A stretch of 64,000 nt of DNA from Dendrolimus kikuchii (GCA_019925095.2 CM034411.1:7958001-8022000); one strand, 5' to 3'; positions 42,790 to 54,050 are shown, counted from the stretch's first letter. Notes: generated by a model from the letters alone, not told the origin. Numbers and translations are program-made.

Positions 42790-44375
42790 GTAACTCCTTG
42801 GTGGAATTCTTATAAATTTTTTCACTTAAATACCTATTTTCCGCATGTTCCATTATGGTGCGTAATTTTTAACTTGCCAACAATGTACTTATATATAGGC
42901 TTCGTAAATGCATTTTTGGTGACCAATAAAGTTTTTTCTGTCTTTAGGAGATGATGGGGCGTACATGCCTATGTGGCAAAAGTCCCAAATAAAAAAGATG
43001 ATTTTTTTAATTTATTTATGCACCTAAGATACGTATACACGAACTGTCAAATATTTCAGTTTGACGTAAACAATTTGAATTTTCTAATCTCAAAAACTAT
43101 ACTTACCTTGTTTTCATACGAAATAAATTTCTGTATATTTTGGTCTCATTTCAAATTGTCGTTCTTAAATAAACTAAACTATACTATAAATAAAGCTACA
43201 CCTACAAAATAATATAAATCTATGATCTTAAATTAATAAGTCGTTTTATAAGGTTAAACTACTAAACTTTTAAGACTGGTTGTAATTCATGATCAAATAA
43301 TAAATTTCTAATTTAGCTGAAAATAAATACTCTAAAATACCAAAGAATTGCAGTCTATAGGGTATATACCGCTTTCACAACACCCATTCACTGGGTAATT
43401 GCACAGGAGAACAAAATTTATAGCGCAGTGTTGCTAGCTTTTAGAAATAAAATTCCTGTTTAAAAAAAAATAATTAATTAGTAATTGAGAATTTGTCAAC
43501 ATTTAATATGAAATTTTTCGAGAACAATTCCAAATGGCGTATCAAATGTACATTACTAAAGTATTGAGTAAAATTTCAAAATCATATGTTAAATAATACG
43601 TTTGAATAATTCAAATAGCCGCGTTTCATTCTTTTAAATACACATTATTGAAATTGTAGATTGTAAAACAACAATATGATTTACCGTAACATTCGGTCAT
43701 GATGGAATAATTTGGGATATCGTAGAGAATTTATTTCGAAAAGTTTCAGCCACTTTTACAAAAGTACGCCAGTTATTTATTATTATAATTTAATGTAAAA
43801 ACCGTATATGAAATATAAACTAAGCGATAATCGAAAGACAAAAAGCCGCGATGACGTCGAAATATTTCACACGTCTCCACCATGTATTCGTCCGAAATCG
43901 ACTTTCATCGAATGTAGGAAAAGACAGGATGGCATGAAAGTGGCCGGTGGTTCTTTTGAAAACCCCCCTTTGTAAGAACCCATTTGGTAAGTGCTAGATA
44001 AAGTGAACATTTTAGACTTACATACTTGTTAATAACAATGTTGCTAATGGTTTTTTATATTGAATGCAATGCCTAGTTATATTTTTTCGGTTGTTTTCCA
44101 GATGTTCTTTCAAATTGTAGACTGAAAAAAAAAACTATTGAATTTAGTAAATTAAGATATATTTTTTGTCTACTTCAAGCACAACGTAGACGTCTCGAGT
44201 TCAAATCACAATAAAGTAAAGTTCGTAAACAAATTTTCCATTATTACCTTTAGTCTGCGTATCTAGGGTTGGACCCAAAAAATTACGTTGTATGTTCGCA
44301 TTGTATAAAAGGCACCGTCCATGATCCAATTTACTGCCAGGCTAATGAAAAAATCTTAGCGTCTGTCTGTCATAA
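42790..44375. other. No gene seen; AT-rich
   Basis: Anonymous. The 79-codon frame at 42973-43212 is asparagine/phenylalanine-rich as AT-rich chance frames are. Confidence 0.4.
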
Positions 44376-44702
44376 TTTTTTTATTCCCTGAAGCAGGCAA
44401 ACAGGTGGACGGCCCACTTAATGGAAGATGGTTACCGTCGCCTATGGACGTTTGCAACACCAGGGGCGTTGCCAACGCGTTTCCGGCCTCTAAGAAGTTT
44501 TATAACGCCCTTCTTAAACGACCCCATGTCGTAGCGCAGAGGGAAAACCTCGGCGGGAAATTCCCTCTAGATAATTGTTGTACGCGGAATAAACGTTCTA
44601 AAGAACCTTTGCGTAGTTGAACATGGGAACTCCAGGAAATGGGGGTAAACATCCCGTCGACGGTGAGCGGTGCGGTTGTAAAAATGAGGCGTTGTCATCA
44701 GA
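44376..44702 (-). pseudogene. 3' fragment of the SINE-A partner LINE, copy 2
   Basis: The minus strand reads EVFPLRYDMGSFKKGVIKLL, then GVANVHRR, matching EVFPQRYDMEFFKKGVIKFL of the LINE at 17385-20134. It ends in the same tail (GGGCCGTCCACCTGTTTGCC) and poly(A). Only the last ~110 codons and 3' UTR are left, with frame breaks. Confidence 0.75.
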
Positions 44703-44786
44703 TTTATTGTCATATTAACCTAGAACACAAACATAATTTACTTAACTTGAACGATTGCTAGATAGAGCTGTATGTACTCGCAATTG

Positions 44787-45076
44787 ATTTTTTATTTTAT
44801 TTTTGGGTTCAGTAGACTGGTCGACAGCTCCCTGATGGAAAATGGTTACCGTCGCAAATGAACATTTGTAACAGTAATAGTCCTGCCAGCCTCGAACCTG
44901 GCCGCTGGTGTCAGAACACTCGTCAAGGTTTTTATGGCAACATACTATAGACCAGGAGTGGTACATACCGAGAAGGTTAAATATCCTATGGCCTGGCTGT
45001 GGGTTCTTTTGTCATCTCTTACGACAAGCTGCTCAGTGTCAGTAATAAATATTCTTTCTTCATACCTGCACGAATA
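44787..45076 (-). mobile_element. SINE-A copy 11, diverged
   Basis: GGTTCAGTAGACTGGTCGAC, GTATGGAAAATGG-like and CTGTGGGTTCTTTTGTC blocks to CCTGCACGAATAAA. It is one of the oldest copies and lacks the AAGGTGCTACAAATGCGC part. Confidence 0.65.
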
Positions 45077-45390
45077 AAAGGTCATCATTTTGATGAAGAA
45101 GAAGATGATCAAAATAGAGTAGATTGTGTAATATAATAATAAATTGTTATTGATCTAAAATCTAAAGAAACACATGTTTACATAATATCAAACAGTTCGT
45201 TGCACTGCAAAAGTATAAAACTGTGATGCAATGACAACTCCCACCACAAGACTAAACGATAATGTAAATTATAGTAAAGTAGAGGATACATCATTATAAA
45301 TATAAAAATGAACATAAAAATAACAAGCACAAGTGTCATTCGCGGCTTGAAGCGCGTGACGAGTGTGAGTGCGCAGATATGTGTCTATGT

Positions 45391-45612
<222 letters not shown>

Positions 45613-45647
45613 CGCCCGCGCGCTCTCGCTTGTGGGTATACGTAAGA

Positions 45648-45960
45648 TTTCTTTTATTGCAGGAGTTCAGCAGACAGGCAGACGGCCCACTTGATGGAAA
45701 TCGGTTACCATCGCCTATGGACATTTGCAACACCAAAGGTGCTACAAATGCGCTGCTGCTCTCTTAAGGGAGACTGGAACCTGGTCACTAATGCCGGAAC
45801 ACAACTCAAGGTTGTTATGGCGACATACTTTAGACCAGGGGTGGTAGCCATCCAGACGGGCAAATGCCCTACCACCTGGCTGGGGGTTGTTTGGTCGCCT
45901 CTTACAAACAGGCCGCCCGGCTGCAGGAAATTGTATTCTTTCTCCGTTCCTGCACGGATA
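45648..45960 (-). mobile_element. SINE-A copy 12, full length
   Basis: AGGAGTTCAGCAGACAGGCA to CCTGCACGGATA, close to the consensus. It lies 35 bp beyond the (TG)n tract. Confidence 0.88.
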
Positions 45961-47021
45961 ACCTATATATCCTTTTTTATTATAGGTTAGCAGTTAAAAT
46001 TAATGTTTTCCGTTTGTATGTAACCGAGTGTATACGGCAAAGTCATAGCTTTGGTTTTACAACAACGAAAGGTATGAGGATAGATATTTAGTATTTGATT
46101 GCATGCCTTAGATTTGCGTACTGAGGTGATGATAATGTGAAATCTAAAAGCAATAGATAGATGTGCGCCTAGATTACAACTCGTAAACACGATCTAATCT
46201 GCGACTTCTTAGATAAGAGGGATCATAGGAAAGTTCAGCACGTTTCCTCATAACTATAGCTAAGATAAATAACTAACAGTTAACACTTCAAAATCTTTGT
46301 ATAACTTAGTTGAATAGCGACGTGTTGGTAGGTAGTACTCACAAAAAAACATAATTAATAATTGCCAGGCAAAGAGAAAAGACATAATATGTATAAATCC
46401 TGCTTCCAGATATAATAATCAATACTCAAACAGGCATATAGCGCTTGCAGACGACTAAATTAGATTCGAATCAGACGGAAGGTCGCTCTCGCGTTTATTA
46501 TATGCGGGTAACGAAGAAAATTACAGTCTCGATTGGATTTTTATAGATTTTTTACAAATAGAATATTACCTATCCTGTACGAAATTATTCTCAGAATACT
46601 CAATACGATGTAAATAGAGATGGGAATCTATTTAGAGAACTGATTACTTATTATATTACTTATGTCTAAATTGTATTTATTAACCAATATTCAAGTTCAG
46701 TTTCATTCATGCATATGGAGTTTAGTTTGCTAAATTTATTAAGAGATGGCGCCACCATCGTTTTGCATCGCGGTATGGTTTTTGTATCGTGTATTCTCTT
46801 ATGTTATTGGATTTTATAAAAAAGATGTTTTTTACGTTTGCATATCTAAGTGCGAGTGTTTGGAGTTTGTAATCCCTGTGTAAAGTGAATTGTGCAGTGC
46901 TAACAGCTTACTTGTTGCAATAACTTCATTTTTTGTAGGTAAATGATGAACTGTATGAATATTCAAAACATCCGTCTTTCATTATTAGTTTTAATATTTG
47001 ATTTGGTAAAATATAATAGTT
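45961..47021. other. No gene seen
   Basis: Anonymous AT-rich sequence. An AGAGATGGCGCCACC motif (MITE-G/CTCF-like) lies at 46742-46756. Confidence 0.4.
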
Positions 47022-47190
47022 TTATCAATCAATCAATCTTTATTTGCAAAAACATAGGTACAATGTACATGAATAAATAGATATTATATAATATAAAGTT
47101 TTCAGTATGTATTGTCATTTACATGGCGTGCAAATACTTACATTAACTAATTATCTTGATGCTCTATAACCCTACACTAATGTTTCCAAA
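47022..47190 (-). mobile_element. LINE 3'-UTR fragment with (GATT)n tail
   Basis: TCAATCAATCAATCTTTATT, then TGCAAAAACATAGGTACAAT, marks the reverse of an AATAAAGATTGATTGATTGA tail. No coding part. Confidence 0.45.
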
Positions 47191-47261
47191 TTAATTTCAG
47201 TAAGTATACATGTCAAAGTAATAAAAAGAATTGTTTAAATTATTAAAAACATGTTATAGTA

Positions 47262-48780
47262 TTAATATTTTCTTAAGTTTTCGCGACTTGTATACATAAT
47301 AAAACTACGTTTTAACGGTTTTAAGCGCGGACTACGGCTTCTACGACCAAATCAACGGTGTAGCCATGGGCTCACCGGTGTCTCCTGTCGTGGCTGACAT
47401 TTTTATGGAAGACTTCGAGCAGAAGGCACTGGATACCGCTCCGGCTAAGCCGAAGATGTATAAAAGGTACGTAGACGATACTTTTGCCGTCCTCCCAAAC
47501 GATAAAGTCTCTGCATTTCTAGATCATCTCAATTCCTTTAGCAGTAATATTAAATTTACTATGGAACTAGAGGCAAATAATAAATTAGCTTTTCTGGATG
47601 TGCTCATCCTAAGGAACCCTGACAATACTCTTGGTCATACGGTGTATAGGAAACCTACCCATACAGATAAATACCTTAATGGTTCGTCTCACCACCATCC
47701 TAGTCAGTTAGCTACCGTGGGCAAATCTTTGTTTCAGAGAGCACGGAAAATTTGTGACGAGAACCACATAGCTGGAGAGCTTCAGCATGTCAAGCGAGTT
47801 CTACAACGCAATCAGCTGAAGACTCCACACCAACGTCACAAAGGCCCCAAACCACCTTCAGTTGAGCGGTGCCCTGCTACCCTACCCTACATCAAGGGGG
47901 TCACAGACAGAATTGGTCACATCCTCAGGCGAGCTTCAATCAAAACATATTTCAAGCCGCAGAAAAAGATTACCCAATTTCTGAGACCTGTGAAATGCAA
48001 TATCCCACTCCAGGATGCAGGGGTTTACAAGCTTGATTGTGAGTGTGGATTGTCATACATTGGGCAAACAAAGAGGAGCATAAAAACACGAGTAAAAGAA
48101 CACATTGCTGACATGAAACACACAAGGTCTACGAAGTCTGCGATCAGTGAACTCACGCTGGATAAACCCAACCACTACATCAGATTCGATAACCCACAAA
48201 TCCTCGCGAAAGAGAATCGTTTCATACCTAGAATGATGCGTGAGGCTATTGAAATCAAAAAACACCCAAATTTCAATAGAGAAGATGGTTGGCAAGTACC
48301 ACCTGTTTGGGATCCAATTATCAAAACTATTAAGACCCAAACCCAGCAAAAACCAGCTGCCAGACCTCAAGACACTGTGAGCTCTTTCTGCGTACAACGG
48401 AACACAAACCAACTTGACTGATAATTACTTTTATTTTTCCTTCCACCCATTTTAATATTATATAAAATTATTAGAGCTAGGCATGTTTGCTGAAGAGTTT
48501 CTTGCGCCGCTTCTTCTCTTCAAGCCATAACATGTTGCGAAGCGGTAGTAAATTAGATTAGGCTCCCATAGATTAAATAATAACCATAAACAAAATTAAA
48601 ATTAAATAATTAAAATTAATAAGTTGGCGGTAGGCTAAATAAAACTTTAACAATACTCGTTGACACTTGACATCTTTGTCTTCCGTGATCACGGCCACTG
48701 AAAAGTGGCCGAAACGTCGGAAAAACCAAAATCAAATAAAATTACCGCGCTTAAAACCGTTAAAACGTAGTTTTATTATG
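47262..48780 (+). mobile_element. Penelope-like element, 5'-truncated, inverted termini
   Basis: The element carries RT and GIY-YIG coding plus a ~350-bp 3' UTR. Its first ~70 bp (47262-47330) are the reverse complement of a Penelope 3' terminus. The 36 bp at 47295-47330 are an exact inverse of 48745-48780. The same ~70 bp begin the solo 3'-UTR copy at 60597-60913, so they are part of the family's terminus. Inverted or pseudo-LTR termini are known for Penelope elements. SINE-A copy 13 inserted just past the 3' end. Confidence 0.8.
47331..48421 (+). CDS. Penelope-like reverse transcriptase (C-terminal part) with GIY-YIG endonuclease
   Basis: The frame is open from the junction at 47331 (ADYGFYDQINGVAMGSPVSP); the first ATG is at 47366 and gives 351 residues. 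Numbered from that ATG, the palm shows MGSPVSPVVADIF (1-13), YKRYVDDTF with the catalytic VDD at 36-38, NNKLAFLDVLILRN (71-84) and YRKPTHTDKYLNGSSHHHPS. The carboxy domain has CECG (225-228), GVY...YIG (219-233), R242 and E283, the signature of the GIY-YIG endonuclease found in Penelope elements. The amino-terminal half of the RT (fingers) is absent. RT and endonuclease would act together in target-primed insertion. The frame has no stop, which points to a fairly recent insertion despite the truncation. Confidence 0.88.
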
Positions 48781-48790
48781 TTATAGTATT

Positions 48791-49094
48791 TTCATCCGTG
48801 CAGGAACGGAGAAAGAACACGATTTCCTGCGGCCAGGCGGCCTGTCGTAAGTCGTAACCCACAGCCAGGTGGTATGGCATTTGCCCGCCTGGATGGCTAC
48901 CACCCCTAGTCTAAAGCATGTCGCCATAACAACGTTGAGTTGTGTTCCGGCATTAGTGACCAGGTTCTAGTCTCCCTTAAGGGAGCAGCAGCGCATTTGT
49001 AGCACCTTTGGTGTTGCAAATGTCCATAGGCGATGGTAGCCGCTTTCCATCAAGTGAACCATCTGCCTGTCTGCTGAACTCCTGCAATAAAAAA
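48791..49094 (+). mobile_element. SINE-A copy 13, full length, 6-bp duplication
   Basis: TTCATCCGTGCAGGAACGGA to CCTGCAATAAAAAAA. AGTATT lies on both sides (48785-48790 and 49095-49100), which fixes the ends of SINE-A and shows retroposition. Confidence 0.88.
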
Positions 49095-49100
49095 AGTATT

Positions 49101-49699
49101 AAATTTGAAAATTTCAATGTCTATCTTATTTTATTGTATTATCATTAATATATTCATCTACGCTATAGTATAATGTATAAAGTAGAAAACACCGCCACAC
49201 AACCGTATGTCACCGCACGATTTACAAGCTGGTAAACACTGGTCCAGGCGGGCATGAAAACAATACGCAAACGCCGGTGTGTACGCGCAATATCAGCCTA
49301 TAACTATGACAAACGCTCAATAGTCTAAAGCCAACCGCCAATTTTCGAAATCAACTACGGAACGAAAACCGAACTATTGTACGCACAAATAGAAATAATT
49401 TTAAAATTGCAAAAATTGAAATACACGCATTATTCAAGCAAAGGGTGTTTCATCGAAGACTTCCTACGCTTCAGTTGTCAGATAGTTTTGAAACGTTAAG
49501 TTTATTCGTATTAGTTAAATTAGCGACAGTTTTCATTTCGGTCAGATTAGTTTTTTGTCGCGCGAGCCAGTGAGGGTAGAAATTGCGGCAACGGTCACTC
49601 GCTGCGTTCGTTGTGTACGGACATTAAAAGTTTCGTGTTGAACTAAAATTGCCTCCACAAGAAAATTAGTCGGCGCCGACCATTGGACTTGAAACCCGT
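49101..49699. other. Flank of the BEL element; unassigned, less AT-rich
   Basis: No gene named. GCTTCAGTTGTCAGATAG at 49469 contains initiator-like bases, and the 49560-49690 part (GCGAGCCAGTGAGGGTAGAA, GTCGGCGCCGACCATTGG) is GC-richer than its surroundings. It may be part of an older LTR element or a gene leader interrupted by the BEL insertion. Confidence 0.3.
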
Positions 49700-49904
49700 T
49701 GTTGGAATCAACCTCTTTACATAGTTTTACTTTTTATATTTTGACACTGTCAACATTCTTTTGTTTTTTTCTTCTTTTTTTCACTCTATATTCATCCTTA
49801 CATTGTGCCGTATCGTTGTGTAATAAATATTAATATTATAAGAAAATTATCGTATTACTTCACGTCCAAGTCAAAATATATACAGTCTACGTGCTCTCCA
49901 CATA
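49700..49904 (+). repeat. 5' LTR of the BEL/Pao element
   Basis: Begins TGTTGGAATCAACC and ends near GTGCTCTCCACATA. Compared with the 3' LTR I count three substitutions and one 2-bp indel. CAATAAA-like signals are absent; ATTGTGCCGTATCGTTGTG, then TAATAAATATTAAT, is the likely R-region area. Confidence 0.85.
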
Positions 49905-50458
49905 TTGGTCCTTCGATTAATTATAAAGAATACAGCGAGGGGGACGTGCAAAAATAAGTAAGACGCAATATTATTTTCTTCAGTGAGCTGCAATACAATA
50001 CGGAAGACGCAATAGTAAATCGTTTTTTCGTCAGTTCTACTGCAAATATATACGACTACGATACGCAAATTACATACAATCAATCATTTTCAAAGGAGTC
50101 ATTGTACATTCAGAAATTCATTATTATAAATTGCTAACATTTTTAGGTGAAATTTTTTCACAAGAATATAATTATTAAAGCACAAATCTATGAGGCCAAG
50201 ACTTCGACCATAACGTGTGTTCGAGATTTGAATGCGCTAGCGAGAACGAGCGTCTACGTGCACAGGCGGGCCTGCTGAAGTTTAAATTTGGAACCGTTCT
50301 TTTGCTGGGGGCCTCAAAGAACTTTTGCTGGGACTGTGGACATTATTCGCGTTTGTGTATTATTGTTGTTTTTTTTTGTTTTATATTTTTTCCTAGTGTT
50401 GTATATTGTAAGTTTTATTGTAATATTAGTTTTATAAATATTTTAATTGTAAAGTTTC

Positions 50459-51832
50459 GTGGTGATGATGTCTGAGGTTTTAAAGGAATTGGTTGCTAAG
50501 CGCGGAAGCCTGAAGGGTATTATTACGCGACTTCAGGTTTTTATATTGTCAAATGCATTAGAAGCGGCCAGCTCAGCACAATTACAGGTAAGACTGTTGC
50601 GTTTGCAAAAATCATTCTCTGAGTTGGAGGATGTTAATAATAAAATTAGTCTACTCGATCCTAATGACAAGGAAGATGTATCAATTGTAGAAGATATATT
50701 TTACGAAATTTCCGCGGCTTTAAATGAGCATATTGAGCAAAACAACAAAGACCCCAGACTTCATACTAATCAACATCACAGAGACTTAGCTTTACCTGTT
50801 ATTAAGATTGAACCGTTTGATGGTAGTTATTGTTCTAGTTATGTCACATTCATTGGTTTATTTGATAGTTTAATTCATAATGATTCAAGGCTAGACTATA
50901 TTCAAAGGCTTCATTACCTTAGGGCTTTCTTAAAAAATGAGGCTTTAGATTTAATTAAAGATCTGCCACTGTCTGACAGCAGTTACTTTGAAGCAAGGAG
51001 TTTATTGCAAGATAGGTTTTTCAATAAACATCTAATTGTAACAGAGCATATATCAGCTTTACTAGATCTTCCTAGGCTCGACAGAAGTGGTAGTATTAGA
51101 GCTTTTGTATCACAGATAAAACAGAATCTTTGTGCACTCAAGAATCTAGGCATAAATACAGATAATTGGGATCCTATGTTGATCGTAACTTTTATGCGCA
51201 AATTGGATGGTTACACAGCAAGGGCATTTGAACTGGAAAGAGATACGAAAACGTCACCAACTATATCTGAATTTGTCAGCTTTCTAGAGAAGAGGGCAGT
51301 AGCCATCGAAAACTCTGCTGTCGCCTGTCCCCGTACTTGGAAGCCTGTTGCAAATGTATTAAGTCACGTAGCCGTTCAACAATCAACCTGTATAAAGTGC
51401 AAATCGAGTTCTCACAAATTATTTAAGTGTAAGGAGTTTGCATTGCTTACATCTGCAGAGCGAACTAAATTTGTTAAAGATAACAACTTATGTAATATTT
51501 GTCTTGGCAGTCACAGAAGAAGATATAAATTTCACTTCAGGTGTATTCACTGCAAGAAAAAACATAATTCGTTGTTGCACCCCAATGACCAAGACTCGGT
51601 AACTTTATTAACTACACACGACTGTGGGAATGATGGACATAAAGCAAACCCGTCTATATTATGTAATACCAAATTGAAAGATAGTGTAGCGGACACTTTA
51701 CCCAAATTTGCTAACAATTCTAATGTTTATTGTCATATGTGTAAATCTGATATGAGTGACGTCGGTTTCATACATTACAATTTTGGAAATAGAAAATGGT
51801 TCCACAAAAATTACAGCAAATATAATACATGA
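50459..51832 (+). CDS. BEL/Pao Gag (DUF1759 capsid plus zinc knuckles)
   Basis: 457 codons; the second or third methionine (MMSEVLKELVAKRGSLKG) may be the true start. Residues ~1-100 are helical and charged as in BEL Gag. LPVIKIEPFDGSYCSSYVTF to LLDLP (112-205) is a recognisable DUF1759 capsid-like domain. Zinc knuckle 1 is C311-x2-C314...H319...C324. A second, imperfect set follows: C345-x2-C348...H352, then C362-x2-C365-x3-H369. The middle knuckle appears to lack one cysteine. After residue ~385, where protease would start in a full element, the sequence loses similarity and ends at TGA. Gag would build the cytoplasmic particle in which reverse transcription occurs. Confidence 0.85.
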   Translation: MVMMSEVLKELVAKRGSLKGIITRLQVFILSNALEAASSAQLQVRLLRLQKSFSELEDVNNKISLLDPNDKEDVSIVEDIFYEISAALNEHIEQNNKDPRLHTNQHHRDLALPVIKIEPFDGSYCSSYVTFIGLFDSLIHNDSRLDYIQRLHYLRAFLKNEALDLIKDLPLSDSSYFEARSLLQDRFFNKHLIVTEHISALLDLPRLDRSGSIRAFVSQIKQNLCALKNLGINTDNWDPMLIVTFMRKLDGYTARAFELERDTKTSPTISEFVSFLEKRAVAIENSAVACPRTWKPVANVLSHVAVQQSTCIKCKSSSHKLFKCKEFALLTSAERTKFVKDNNLCNICLGSHRRRYKFHFRCIHCKKKHNSLLHPNDQDSVTLLTTHDCGNDGHKANPSILCNTKLKDSVADTLPKFANNSNVYCHMCKSDMSDVGFIHYNFGNRKWFHKNYSKYNT

Positions 51833-52255
51833 ATACATTGCAATGGACCATAGGTTCCTTGCCAACTTATCATATATAATTATTATTATATATAATGAAT
51901 ATACTATTATTTTGTTGAGATTAGAATTACGTCAACCCTTCTTGCAAGTCTTAAACCATCTTGTGAAGTCTAAAATAGTCCTTTTAATCATAAACGTCTT
52001 CGCGGGAGGTATAATCAAATCAGGGTTTGAGTTTATTAGTCAAAAATCCTAATATAAAGTAGATATTATTACCTTTCTTTAGAATAAGCCCTATTGTTGA
52101 CTTGTTATATTATAATGGTTATAAGTTTGTAAGCTTATAAAGATCATTTATGATAGTTCAGTTTCAGGTTTTTTCAATATGCTGTTGATTACAAAAGTTA
52201 ATATTGCTTAAGTTATACTCAAATTAAATTGAATTGTTCTTTGAGGCCCCCAGCA
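51833..52255 (+). other. BEL 3' internal region, non-coding
   Basis: AT-rich, no pol motifs. It ends TTCTTTGAGGCCCCCAGCA right before the 3' LTR. That 19-mer is the exact reverse complement of 50303-50321 in the 5' leader. Confidence 0.5.
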
Positions 52256-52458
52256 TGTTGGAATCAACCTCTTTACATAGTTTTACTTTTTATATTTTGA
52301 CACTGTCAACATTCTTTTGTTTTTTTCTTCTTTTTTTCACTCTATATTCATCCTTACATTGTGCCGTATCGTTGTGTAATAAATATTAATATTATAAGAA
52401 AATTATCGTATTACTTCACGTTCAAGTTAAAATATATAGTCTACGTGCTCTCCAAATA
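52256..52458 (+). repeat. 3' LTR of the BEL/Pao element
   Basis: Near-identical to 49700-49904, beginning TGTTGGAATCAACC and ending CTCTCCAAATA before CCCGT. Confidence 0.85.
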
Positions 52459-52463
52459 CCCGT

Positions 52464-52612
52464 TCTTCGCAAGGCGAGTTGACTACTCGTTGTAAGATTT
52501 GCTTGCTCTCACTGGCCAGCTCACCATTTTTCGCATATATATTCGAAATTTCACACAAGTCCTGTCCACTCCAACCGCGATCCCGAGATTCGGGTTTGCC
52601 AGACTTGAGCAA
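52464..52612 (-). other. Coding-like minus-strand block cut by the BEL insertion
   Basis: About 49 codons are open on the minus strand (SGKPESRDRGWSGQDLCEIS, NIYAKNGELASESKQILQ, RVVNSPCEER). Across the empty site the frame would run on for only a few codons (VSSPMVGAD) to a stop at the left flank. Composition looks protein-like, but I do not recognise the family and there is no ATG. It may be a piece of an older mobile element or an exon end. Confidence 0.3.
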
Positions 52613-52619
52613 TTACGGG

Positions 52620-53934
52620 TAGCAAGTTAATGTGAATGGCATATTTACCGATTCAAATAGACGGTAGAATCAAATCAATCAAGCTATACTGTTATTACAT
52701 GAATCAACCAAATTGAATCAGTTTAATTGGAAACCACAGAACTTAATGGACACGTCGGTATTCAAAGTCGTTGAATGATTCAATGTTTGTGTTTATATGG
52801 CTCAATTTGGTTGATTTATCCAAATTGAAAAACAGAAATGAACCGTGGAATATTACTTTAATAAAAAAATTACACACGTCATCTAATCTTTGAATCAAAA
52901 TCAGAACACTCCGACTCAAAGAAATGTCAAAGCACGTCCAATCCTTTAGGACGCTGATCGTCGGGATGATATTTCGCTGTTATTTTTAGCATTAATTAAA
53001 TACGCTGCGCTGGCGCGTCGAAGTTCAGCTATCCGCGAAATGCGGTGTGACGTGCAAAAACCGCCGCACACGACCACGTAGCAATGACGAGTTTGGACCA
53101 AGAATGTAACAACTCCAATATGAGTTTGTTTAATTCCATACACTTTTTAGATGCCTTGATTCCAATGGCAACTAAAGGCATACTTGGGGAGACCAGTTGT
53201 CGGCAACCAGTAGCATTAGTGCTAAACGAATAAAACAGTATTATCGTTTAAATAATATATGGAAAACAGAATATTTTGTTCAAAATCAATCCTCTCTCTT
53301 GGTTTGCCGTGTAACATTCCTTCACAGAAATTAATCCTTACAAGCTACACTATGATTTGGTACAAAAGTTCACCTGTAGGTGTGTTTAGTTTCTCAAAAT
53401 CAGCAGATTAGATTTCTGACAAGGGTAATTGATTTTTCCTAAATCTATTGATATCACTTTAGTTTTCGTCCAAATCGACCTCGAGACTCCCAAGTGTTTT
53501 TCGCTATTCACCATAGTTTAGGATTTGACCCTGAAGGTCCACTTGAAAAATTATAGTCACTGAGGGTTAATTTTTTATTTATTTATTACATCTCCAACAG
53601 CGTACAATATTTATAACTTAGACAATAAACTCTGTTTAATATGATTTTCGCTAATTACTGTATACTTTACGCTGTACAATGGTTTTGTACAAAAACAAAA
53701 CCGCTTTTTTTTTAAATATATGTCGTTGTATGGGTATAGTTAGTTAGATATTGAAATATTATAACGATGTCCATTATGCTGAAAGATTTTCTACATCGAT
53801 TAAATATAGAAAGAGCTTTTAATCACTTTATTTAATTATTTTTAGCTTCAAAGCGTTTCAGCTTTAAGTTTCATTTTATAAAATAAGTTATGTGCTTACT
53901 TCAATGTTATAAACAAAACAAAAACGGGGATTAC
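52620..53934. other. No gene seen
   Basis: Anonymous. Repeated CAAATTGAATCA/CCAAATTGAAAA phrases occur at 52640-52830, possibly an old inverted or tandem arrangement (TTCAACGACTTTG, CAAAGTCGTTGAATG). Nothing coding. Confidence 0.4.
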
Positions 53935-54050
53935 TTGAAAGGGGTCGCTTTAAGCGATAAAGCCTCCTTTTTTTGAACCTATATTGTATCTGATTTTAAA
54001 GAATCTAGTTTTAACTTATTGTGAGCAATATAGTCACTTTTTGTTGTAGG
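53935..54050 (+). mobile_element. LINE 3'-UTR hairpin fragment
   Basis: GAAAGGGGTCGCTTTAAGCG, then ATAAAGCCTCC, and downstream GTGAGCAATATAG follow the hairpin tail module. No coding part. Confidence 0.5.

Larger units (their letters stand above)
49700..52458 (+). mobile_element. BEL/Pao LTR retrotransposon, gag-only, with CCCGT duplication
   Basis: LTRs at 49700-49904 and 52256-52458 bracket a 2.35-kb interior that codes for Gag only. CCCGT occurs just outside both LTRs (49695-49699 and 52459-52463), matching the 5-bp duplication of BEL/Pao. The primer-binding position right after the 5' LTR reads TTGGTCCTTCG. Reverse transcriptase, protease and integrase are missing, so it depends on another element. 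Confidence 0.85.

Noticed and set aside
50215..50475. 86-codon frame upstream of gag as a separate gene
   Set aside because: It lies in the BEL leader between the 5' LTR and gag and has no motif. Probably untranslated leader.
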